A stretch of DNA of 16,910 bases from assembly GCA_017962285.1 (NCBI GenBank), contig JAGCVR010000095.1, forward strand, positions 1 to 16,910, in the 5' to 3' direction. The translations under genes and the position numbers were made by a program. The notes below the pieces were generated by a model that saw nothing but the letters and a program-made list of their open reading frames with translations, was not told the DNA's origin and ran no database searches. This DNA comes from Muribaculaceae bacterium. GTDB lineage: Bacteria; Bacteroidota; Bacteroidia; Bacteroidales; Muribaculaceae. Shown piece after piece: positions 8,991-14,892 of this stretch; positions within the stretch are counted from its first letter, which is position 1; every line of letters starts with the position of its first letter.

Positions 8991-9028
8991 GGCTTCGCCG
9001 GTTTGTTTCCGGTGAAGCCTGTGTTTTT
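8991..9028 (+). terminator. Rho-independent terminator of the PCMD/barrel operon
   Basis: GGCTTCGCCGG (8991-9001) pairs with CCGGTGAAGCC (9009-9019) with one G-U pair. It is followed by TGTGTTTTT. The 309-base gap 8967-9275 has no gene: it holds this terminator, repeat copy 3 and promoter module B. Confidence 0.9.
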
Positions 9029-9065
9029 GGGGAGCTGGGAGAGCTGAGCCTTCTGGGAGTACTGA

Positions 9066-9107
9066 GTGAGCTGGACTGCGTCTCGCCGTACGGGGACAAC
9101 GCCGCCG
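9066..9107 (+). repeat. Dispersed intergenic repeat, copy 3 (degenerate palindrome)
   Basis: It matches the last 42 bp of copy 1 (5650-5691) at 38 positions, including ACTGCGTCTCGCCGTACGG. The left palindrome arm has changed from GCGAGAC to GCTGGAC, so the hairpin is weakened. As in the other copies it lies between a terminator and a promoter. Confidence 0.75.
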
Positions 9108-9130
9108 GTGGCGACTTGGTGGCTCTGGTA

Positions 9131-9234
9131 TGTGCAAATGTTTTAGTGATATGTGCAAATGTTTTGAATTTGCTGCAAAATAGGCAATTAGTGGCAAAAA
9201 AATATCAAAATTTGCGATATTTTTCCTAACTTTG
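9131..9234 (+). promoter_or_regulatory. Promoter module B with paired TGTGCAAAT sites
   Basis: TGTGCAAAT occurs at 9131-9139 and 9152-9160, again 21 bp apart. The core box TAACTTTG is at 9227-9234, with the same 66-base gap from the second site as in module A. The stretch before the core box is nearly identical to module A (CAAAATTTGCGATATTTTTC). The third, inverted half-site reads ATTTGCT here. It drives the gene at 9276. Confidence 0.65.
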
Positions 9235-9275
9235 CACCCGATTAAAAAGAAAACAATAATTTAAACAGATAAGTT

Positions 9276-10982
9276 ATGAAAAAGATTTTTACACTTATTG
9301 CAGCGATTGCAACAATGATGAGCAGTTTTGCCACTAACTACACAGGCACACTTACTGTCTCAATCAATGGTGAAGGCGGCGAATTGCCAGCTACCGTCAG
9401 TGTCACCGAAAATGGTGGCAAATACACCTTGAGCATTATGAACTTCATGCTCGATGAATTCACACCCGTGGGCAACATCGTGCTCAGCGGCCTTGACGGA
9501 ACCACCGCCGATGGTGTCACAACAATCAAGACCTCACAGACCGTGATGTTCGAAGCCGGCGACGACCCCAATGTGGGCGCCGATGAATGGCTGGGACTTA
9601 TGCTGAACGAGATGGGCGGAGCCCCCACCCTTATGTCGGCAAAATTCGACAACACTAAAATATACACATCGCTTTTCATTGACATGAGCGACGCGCTGGG
9701 TCAGATAATTGACGTAACATTCTCAACCGATGATTACCCCGGATATTACCAGATTCCCAACTCGGGATTTGAAAACTGGTACAGCCTTTCAAAAACCGGC
9801 TACACAGGCCTTCTATCTACAGGTACGATAAGCGGCCAGGAGCCGACTCACTGGCATTCGTTCCTGTGTCATACCGGCTCGCAAGAAAAGTCGGCTACCG
9901 GCGTTAAGACGACACCAAGCACCGACGTGCGTCCAGGGTCAAAAGGAAGTTACAGCGCAAAGGTTACGCCATCAATGGCACGCAGCATTGCTCTTGCCAA
10001 CGGAACAATCACAACCGGCCGTCTCAATGCCGGTTCCATGACCGCAGCCGATGCCACAGGCAACTATGCCTTCATGAAACTCAGCGACACCAACACAGAT
10101 CCTAACGGCGACCCATTCTACGTGGAACTGAAAGCCCGCCCGGACAGTATCGTGTTCTGGTATAAGTTCACGGCAAACGATGCAACTTATAAATATGCCA
10201 GCGCTTCAGCCATCCTGACCAACGGCAACGAGGTTCATGACCCGAATATCGGTTCGTACGCGACCAATGTGGTGGCACACGCCAGCAACACAACCATTGG
10301 AGCCACAAGCAACTGGACCCGTCTTTCCATCCCATTCGTATATGCCCCCACATTGAACATAGTGAACAACAAGGGCAGTGTAACCGGTACCGCAACCGGT
10401 ACCGCAACGGATGTGATGGGTATTTTCGTGACCATTTCCACAAATGCCACTCCTGCACAGGGCAACAAGAATGACGTGCTTTATTTGGACGACATGGAGC
10501 TTATCTACAACCCCAAGACCGAGAGCGCAAGCGTGAGCAGCCCTAAGATTATTGTTGCCGGCAAGACCATTGAGCTTCAGCCCAACACCTACGAATACAC
10601 CATTTCGTTCGACGCGCAGAACGCGCCACAGCGTGTAATCCGCAAGGCTGGCGGCAAGACCGAGGTTAAGCCCGAAGACATTGAGGTTGTGGACGGCAAC
10701 GGCGATGAAATCCTTTCTACCGCCCGCGTGATCGACACCAACGAAGGCGCTGCAGCAACAGTGGTTGTTTACAGCGATGACCTGAAGAACAACAAGACCT
10801 ACACCATCAACATGAACGGCAACGTTACCGGCATTGCCAGCGTGGTTACCGAAGCCGAAGCAGTGGGCACCACCTACTACAACATGCTGGGTGTGGCAAG
10901 CAAGACACCGTTTGCCGGAGTGAACGTGGTAGTTACCGAGTACAGCGACGGCAGCCGCATCGCATCAAAAGTGGTGAAATAA
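9276..10982 (+). CDS. Secreted calycin-like + PCMD-like protein with C-terminal sorting-like module
   Basis: Protein of 568 residues. ATG 9276 opens a Sec signal peptide (about 1-19) with no lipobox Cys. Residues about 21-150 match the calycin-like (lipocalin-type barrel) family of Bacteroidales: 'YTGTLTVSING', 'KYTLSIMNFML', 'PVGNIVLSGL', then 'DEWLG' and 'FIDM'. Residues about 155-412 look PCMD-like: 'IPNSGFENW', 'GRLNAGSM', 'ARPDSIVFWYKF', and 'LYLDDMELIY' at the end. About 418-515 is probably an Ig-like domain. About 525-568 is the C-terminal module 'GTTYYNMLGV', 'EYSDGS', 'SKVVK', shared with the giant protein ending at 5567. A 12 bp repeat in tandem (10383-10406, ACCGGTACCGCA) encodes a small TGTA duplication. 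The start of the next gene is 35 bases away without a terminator, so the two are likely one operon. The molecular function is unknown. Confidence 0.75.
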   Translation: MKKIFTLIAAIATMMSSFATNYTGTLTVSINGEGGELPATVSVTENGGKYTLSIMNFMLDEFTPVGNIVLSGLDGTTADGVTTIKTSQTVMFEAGDDPNVGADEWLGLMLNEMGGAPTLMSAKFDNTKIYTSLFIDMSDALGQIIDVTFSTDDYPGYYQIPNSGFENWYSLSKTGYTGLLSTGTISGQEPTHWHSFLCHTGSQEKSATGVKTTPSTDVRPGSKGSYSAKVTPSMARSIALANGTITTGRLNAGSMTAADATGNYAFMKLSDTNTDPNGDPFYVELKARPDSIVFWYKFTANDATYKYASASAILTNGNEVHDPNIGSYATNVVAHASNTTIGATSNWTRLSIPFVYAPTLNIVNNKGSVTGTATGTATDVMGIFVTISTNATPAQGNKNDVLYLDDMELIYNPKTESASVSSPKIIVAGKTIELQPNTYEYTISFDAQNAPQRVIRKAGGKTEVKPEDIEVVDGNGDEILSTARVIDTNEGAAATVVVYSDDLKNNKTYTINMNGNVTGIASVVTEAEAVGTTYYNMLGVASKTPFAGVNVVVTEYSDGSRIASKVVK

Positions 10983-11014
10983 GATTTTAGACGTTAGTTG
11001 TTAGATTTTAGATA
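10980..11014 (+). repeat. Heptamer array (TTAGNNN), five units
   Basis: Units in strict 7 bp phase: TAAGATT, TTAGACG, TTAGTTG, TTAGATT, TTAGATA. The first, variant unit contains the TAA stop of the upstream gene. GAG follows, then the ATG of the next gene at 11018, so the array forms essentially the whole intercistronic spacer. Confidence 0.75.
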
Positions 11015-11017
11015 GAG

Positions 11018-12088
11018 ATGAAAAAGTTATTATTAGTAACAGCATTAATGTTTGTGGGGCTGACAATGTCGGCAACCAAATATGTCGGAAACCTCAAGGT
11101 TACAATAAACAGTGAGGAAGTGAACCAGGAAGCAGCGGTAAGCGTTGTGGAGGAAGGAGGGACTTACACCCTGAGCATAAAGAACTTCATGCTTGGCGAA
11201 GACACTCCCGTGGGAAACATTATTCTGCCTGGCCTCTCGGCTACCGACACCCAGGACGGCAAGAAACAGGTATCTTTCTCGGGAACAATCCTGATTGATG
11301 CTGGAGATGACCCACGTTTCACAGAAGACGATTGGCTGGGTCCGGCTATGCTTAATCCAATGGGCGGTGTTCCCGTCATAATGACTGCAACATTCAACGA
11401 AATTGAAATGGCATGCCATATCGACATCGACATGACCAATTCGCCACTGCAACAGTTAATCCTGGTGGACTTTAATTCCTATGATTCTTTCAACAAGTAT
11501 CAAGGAATACTCACAGTAACAATAAACGAAGAAGTCGTAACTCAGGAAGCGTCAATCAAGATTTTTGAATACAATGGAGAATACACTCTTGCCATCTTCA
11601 ACTTCATGCTTGGCGATGATATTCCTGTAGGCGACATTATTCTTTCCCGGTTAACTCCAACCATAAACAACAACAAGAAAGAAATCTCATATACAGGTGT
11701 TATCATGATTTCGGCAGGCGATGACCCTCAATTCACCGAAGACGACTGGCTGGGGCCGGCTATGCTGAATCCAATGGGGGGCGTCCCCGTGGTAATGACT
11801 GCAACATTCACCGACACCGAGATCAAATGCCACATCGACATCGACATGCGCAATTCACCACTGCAACAGTTAATAGAAGTTGACTTTGAAAGCGAACAAG
11901 ACCAGCCAATGGTTGGCGACCTTGACGGCAACGGACTTCTCGAAGTGAACGACGTGGTGATCCTTGCCGAACTCGCAATGAGTGGTGGCGCCACCGCCGA
12001 ACAACTCGCGATTGGCGACTTGGACGGTAGCGGGACAATCGACGTGAACGACGTGGTACTTCTTGCCGGAAGAGTGATGGGAAGTTAA
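11018..12088 (+). CDS. Secreted tandem calycin-like protein with C-terminal dockerin
   Basis: Protein of 356 residues. Signal peptide about 1-18. Two calycin-like domains, about 21-151 and 159-288, are homologous to each other and to the N-terminal domain of the preceding gene product; the strongest block (50 residues beginning 'EDDWLGPAMLNPMGG') is 42/50 identical between them, with a 138-residue offset. Residues 300-356 are a type I dockerin-like pair: G-D-L-D-G-N-G-L-L-E-V-N-D at 300 and G-D-L-D-G-S-G-T-I-D-V-N-D at 333, each an EF-hand-like calcium loop followed by a helix. Dockerins bind cohesins; no cohesin is visible in this window, so the partner is unknown. The gene probably shares the promoter at 9131-9234 with its neighbour. 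The dockerin takes the place of the C-terminal sorting-like module found in the upstream protein. Confidence 0.8.
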   Translation: MKKLLLVTALMFVGLTMSATKYVGNLKVTINSEEVNQEAAVSVVEEGGTYTLSIKNFMLGEDTPVGNIILPGLSATDTQDGKKQVSFSGTILIDAGDDPRFTEDDWLGPAMLNPMGGVPVIMTATFNEIEMACHIDIDMTNSPLQQLILVDFNSYDSFNKYQGILTVTINEEVVTQEASIKIFEYNGEYTLAIFNFMLGDDIPVGDIILSRLTPTINNNKKEISYTGVIMISAGDDPQFTEDDWLGPAMLNPMGGVPVVMTATFTDTEIKCHIDIDMRNSPLQQLIEVDFESEQDQPMVGDLDGNGLLEVNDVVILAELAMSGGATAEQLAIGDLDGSGTIDVNDVVLLAGRVMGS

Positions 12089-12137
12089 CAAGTAAACAAG
12101 TTGACAAGCTAACGAGTAAACAAGTAAACGAGCAGTT
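12082..12137 (+). repeat. Octamer array (AAGNNNAC), seven units
   Basis: Units in 8 bp phase: AAGTTAAC, AAGTAAAC, AAGTTGAC, AAGCTAAC, GAGTAAAC, AAGTAAAC, then the diverged GAGCAGTT. The first unit contains the TAA stop of the dockerin-protein gene. Confidence 0.8.
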
Positions 12138-12140
12138 ACT

Positions 12141-12181
12141 TTAGATTTAGATTTTAGACTTTAGACATAAGGCTTTAGAGA
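12141..12181 (+). repeat. Heptamer array (TTAGNNN), second locus
   Basis: TTAGAT, then in 7 bp phase TTAGATT, TTAGACT, TTAGACA, TAAGGCT, TTAGAGA. It directly follows the octamer array and precedes a terminator. Confidence 0.7.
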
Positions 12182-12185
12182 TATG

Positions 12186-12212
12186 AGGGTGCTTCAGTGA
12201 AGCGCCCTTTTT
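12186..12212 (+). terminator. Rho-independent terminator of the calycin/dockerin operon
   Basis: AGGGTGCTTC (12186-12195), AGT loop, GAAGCGCCCT (12199-12208), one G-U pair, then TTTTTC. It lies about 100 bases after the stop, beyond both tandem arrays, which are therefore transcribed. Confidence 0.9.
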
Positions 12213-12239
12213 CTTCTGCTGCGGGGCGCCAGGTGTGGA

Positions 12240-12453
12240 GTATTACGGGTTGGCAACCCGTAATACCGGAACTGCGGTGGACGAAAAACTCAAGACAAGT
12301 TTTGGCCAAGTTGCGGTGAGTATCAATGGCTGCGCCATAGCGCACCGCACTAAGTGCGACTTACGCTTTGATCTCACTCGCGAACCTGTAGAAAATGCCA
12401 AACAAGTTTGCATTTTCGCTTGCCTTGCACTAATGTTGCGGTCTGATGACCGC
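12240..12453. repeat. Palindrome-rich intergenic element upstream of the acyltransferase gene
   Basis: Five hairpins in 214 bases: GTATTACGGGTT/AACCCGTAATAC with a GGC loop (12240-12266, perfect); ATGGC-TGC-GCCAT (12326-12338); CGCACT-A-AGTGCG (12346-12358); GAAAATGC-c-AAAC/GTTTGCATTTTC (12391-12417, one bulge); GCGGTC-TGAT-GACCGC (12438-12453). None is followed by a T-tract. The 441-base gap 12089-12529 has no credible gene: besides this block it holds the two arrays, a terminator and a promoter. Confidence 0.7.
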
Positions 12454-12489
12454 CAAATTAGGCTGCGTTTCGGAAAAGCTCAAAATTCT

Positions 12490-12521
12490 TTTGGTTTTTC
12501 ACTCAACTTGCACTAATTTTG
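12490..12521 (+). promoter_or_regulatory. Promoter of the acyltransferase gene, almost leaderless
   Basis: TTTG at 12490-12493, 20 bases, TAATTTTG at 12514-12521. Only 8 bases separate it from the ATG at 12530, so the transcript should start at or within a few bases of the start codon. The 11 bp around the box (CTTGCACTAAT) also occur near 12424-12434. Confidence 0.65.
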
Positions 12522-12529
12522 TCCCCGAA

Positions 12530-13615
12530 ATGGAAGCGGCAGTAACCAATAAGAAAACAAGGCTTGAGTGGCTCGACGCGCTGCGCGGGTTCACGATGGT
12601 GATGGTGGTGGCATATCACGTGGCACAGACGGGATTCGGCGAAACGCTGAAAAACTCGTCATCGATGCCATTCCTGATTATGTTCCGCATGCCTCTGTTC
12701 TTCTTTGTGAGCGGTTTTCTCGCCTACAAAGCCAGTCAGGTGTGGAACGCACGCAACCTGGGCAAACTGCTTGCAAAGAAGCTGCGCGTGCAGATAGTGC
12801 CCACCGTGATTTTCTTCCTCGTTGCAACGGCGATACTTCACAACAACCTGGACAAGACCATCATGATTCACCTCCACTCCATGTATAAGGGCGGGTACTG
12901 GTTCACGCTGGTGCTCCTGTATATGTTTGTGGTTTATTATCTGTTCGCCTACGTGGAGAGCAAGATGAAGCGGCGGTCGTGGATACCGATTGTGGTGCTT
13001 TTTGTGTTGTCGCTGGTGGCGTATGAGACGTGTTTCCTGCCGAAGCAGTTCTTTTACGCCTACGGGCACAAAGGCATGGCCGACACGATCATGACCCAGA
13101 CCAGTTTCATCCTCCTGTTCCAGTATTTTCCGTTTTTCCTCTACGGCAACATAGTGCACCGCTACTGGAAGCAGGCCGAGTGCGTGATGGACTCGCGCTG
13201 GTTTTTCCCCATTGTGGTGCTGGTGGCGCTGCTCAGTTCACTCGACGCGCTAAAATGGCACACGTTGCGCATGGAATGGGCAAACTTGCCGATGACGCTG
13301 GCGAGATTCACGATGCTGACGATAGTGTTCATGTTCTTCCGCCGCTACAAGGAGAGTTTCACACGCGAGCACTGGGTGGGGCGCGGACTGCAATACATCG
13401 GGGTGCGCACTCTCGACATTTACCTGATTCATTACATCTTCCTGCCACACGTGTCGGGCGTGGGAGCCTTCTTCAAGGTAAACCCGGGTAACTTTGTCCT
13501 CGACACCACCATGTCGATTCTGCTTGGTCTGCTGGTGATAGGATTCTGCCTGGTTACCAGCAGCATACTCCGCATCAGCCCGCTGCTGAAGAAATACCTG
13601 TTCGGCAGGGAGTGA
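12530..13615 (+). CDS. Acyltransferase-3 family integral membrane protein
   Basis: Protein of 361 residues, a normal length for the Acyl_transf_3 family, with about ten hydrophobic segments. The start at 12530 places the family signature 'RLEWLDALRGF' at residues 11-21 and the conserved TM1 histidine at His30 ('VVAYHV'). 'FRMPLFFFVSGFL' near residue 58 is the second family motif, and 'RTLDIYLIHYIFLP' is the late conserved segment. Members transfer acyl (often O-acetyl) groups to sugars of surface polysaccharides or other acceptors across the inner membrane; the acceptor here is unknown because no glycan-synthesis genes adjoin it. An upstream in-frame ATG at 12446 would run through the promoter and a hairpin, so I reject it. 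No terminator is clear after the stop; a tandem array follows. Confidence 0.85.
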   Translation: MEAAVTNKKTRLEWLDALRGFTMVMVVAYHVAQTGFGETLKNSSSMPFLIMFRMPLFFFVSGFLAYKASQVWNARNLGKLLAKKLRVQIVPTVIFFLVATAILHNNLDKTIMIHLHSMYKGGYWFTLVLLYMFVVYYLFAYVESKMKRRSWIPIVVLFVLSLVAYETCFLPKQFFYAYGHKGMADTIMTQTSFILLFQYFPFFLYGNIVHRYWKQAECVMDSRWFFPIVVLVALLSSLDALKWHTLRMEWANLPMTLARFTMLTIVFMFFRRYKESFTREHWVGRGLQYIGVRTLDIYLIHYIFLPHVSGVGAFFKVNPGNFVLDTTMSILLGLLVIGFCLVTSSILRISPLLKKYLFGRE

Positions 13616-13635
13616 CTTTTTCTCTAAAACTTATC

Positions 13636-13700
13636 ATAAGACCTATAAGACTTATAAGACCTATAAGACTTATAAGACCTATAGGACTTATATGGCCTAT
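13636..13700 (+). repeat. Nonamer array (ATAAGACCT/ATAAGACTT), seven units
   Basis: Units in 9 bp phase from 13636: ATAAGACCT, ATAAGACTT, ATAAGACCT, ATAAGACTT, ATAAGACCT, ATAGGACTT, ATATGGCCT, then AT. CCT and CTT alternate, giving an 18 bp higher-order period, and the last units decay. It begins 20 bases after the acyltransferase stop. The CTTATAAG junctions are palindromic. Confidence 0.85.
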
Positions 13701-13726
13701 TAATTTTGATAACTGGCAATATATTT

Positions 13727-13757
13727 TTTGTGTTTTAGAAAATTCTGTGTAAATTTG
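13727..13757 (+). promoter_or_regulatory. Bacteroidetes-type promoter of the metallopeptidase gene
   Basis: TTTG at 13727-13730, 19 bases, TAAATTTG at 13750-13757. The expected leader before ATG 13803 is about 40 bases. Confidence 0.7.
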
Positions 13758-13802
13758 TAGCAGAGAAGATTATTGAATAATAACTTTAAAAATGATATAA
13801 CT

Positions 13803-14663
13803 ATGAAACTTAGCGGACGCAGACAAAGCAGCAACGTGGAAGACCGCCGCGGACTGAGCGGTGGCGCAAAAGCCGGAATCGGCGGTATTGTCCTTGTGGT
13901 GATTATGACACTGCTGAGCGGTGGCGACCTTGGCGATATCATCAACCAGGTCGTGGGCAACATGGGCAACGTTACCGAGCAGACTTCCAATCACGAATTC
14001 ACTGCCGAGGAGCAGGAACTCGCCGACTTCTCAAAAACCATTCTCGCCGGTACCGAGGACGTGTGGGCACAAGTTTTCCGCGATCAGGGACTGGGAGAAT
14101 ACATCCCGCCTAAAATGGTGCTCTACACCACCAGCACACAGACCGGCTGCGGCACAGGACAGGCACAGATGGGCCCGTTCTACTGCTCTGCCGACCAGAG
14201 TCTATACATCGACCTGTCGTTCTTCTCAAGTATGAAGAAACAGCTCGGAGCCGACGGCGACTTTGCCTATGCCTATGTGATTGCGCACGAGGTGGGACAC
14301 CATGTGGAGTACCTGACAGGCACTCTCACCAAAGCACACAACCAGATGCGGAGCATGGGTGAATCCGACGCCAACCGCGTGAGCGTACGTCTGGAGCTGC
14401 TTGCCGACTTCTACGCTGGAGTGTGGGCACACCACGACAACAAGCTCTACGGCTCACTCGAAGAGGGCGACCTTGAAGAGGCTATCCGCTGCGCCCAGGT
14501 GATTGGTGACGACTATCTGCAGAAGAAAGCGCAAGGCTACGACATCCCAGAGAGTTTCACCCACGGAACATCTGCACAGCGCATGAAGTGGCTCAAGCTT
14601 GGACTTCAGACTGGCGACATGAGCCGCGGCAACACATTCTCGCTGAGCGACTCGCAACTGTAA
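13803..14663 (+). CDS. Neutral zinc metallopeptidase (YpfJ/KPN_02809-like family)
   Basis: Protein of 286 residues, near the usual length of this family (Zn_peptidase, PF04228). ATG 13803 follows the promoter; the frame also offers a TTG at 13773, which I do not favour. The N-terminus 'MKLSGRRQSSNVEDRRG' is typical of the family, with one membrane segment at about 27-45, then the 'TGCGTGQAQMGPFYC' segment and zinc motif H-E-V-G-H at residues 162-166 (ligands His162 and His166). The third ligand is probably Glu198 in 'RLELLADFYAGVWAHH', which corresponds to the family ELQAD-type motif. The active site should lie outside the cytoplasm. The substrate is unknown. It is monocistronic, with its own promoter and terminator. 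Confidence 0.92.
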   Translation: MKLSGRRQSSNVEDRRGLSGGAKAGIGGIVLVVIMTLLSGGDLGDIINQVVGNMGNVTEQTSNHEFTAEEQELADFSKTILAGTEDVWAQVFRDQGLGEYIPPKMVLYTTSTQTGCGTGQAQMGPFYCSADQSLYIDLSFFSSMKKQLGADGDFAYAYVIAHEVGHHVEYLTGTLTKAHNQMRSMGESDANRVSVRLELLADFYAGVWAHHDNKLYGSLEEGDLEEAIRCAQVIGDDYLQKKAQGYDIPESFTHGTSAQRMKWLKLGLQTGDMSRGNTFSLSDSQL

Positions 14664-14687
14664 AGAAACATCAACCGGCACATAACG

Positions 14688-14720
14688 AGGGCGTTCCCGT
14701 GGTGGAGCGCCCTTGTCTCG
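14688..14720 (+). terminator. Terminator hairpin after the metallopeptidase gene
   Basis: AGGGCGTTCC (14688-14697) and GGAGCGCCCT (14704-14713), one G-U pair, CGTGGT loop. The downstream T-run is weak (TGTCTCGTCTTG), so termination may be partial. Confidence 0.65.
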
Positions 14721-14775
14721 TCTTGCAAAAAATCCCGATGATTACGGAATCTTGGCGCCGGAGCGAGATGCGGAT

Positions 14776-14806
14776 TTTGCAAATTTGCAGATTTTTATTA
14801 TCTTTG
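14776..14806 (+). promoter_or_regulatory. Bacteroidetes-type promoter of pdxA
   Basis: TTTG at 14776-14779, 19 bases, TATCTTTG at 14799-14806: an exact consensus. Transcription should start near 14811-14814. Confidence 0.8.
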
Positions 14807-14892
14807 AAGATTAATTATTAAAATAGGAATGGAAGGCTAAAGAGCCAATGGGGCGCAGAAAGCTTTTCATGCAGAGAACAAACAGGAAACAA

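Noticed and set aside
12235..12516. A 93-codon open frame on the plus strand
   Set aside because: It runs through five hairpins and into the acyltransferase promoter, and shows no domain or credible start context; structure in the DNA explains it better.
13636..13700. Possible CRISPR-like repeat array
   Set aside because: Units are 9 bp and directly adjacent with no spacers, and no cas gene is present; the same holds for the other tandem arrays.
14807..14892. Possible riboswitch leader before pdxA
   Set aside because: The leader is about 80 bases, AT-rich, with no stable stem or known ligand-binding motif visible.
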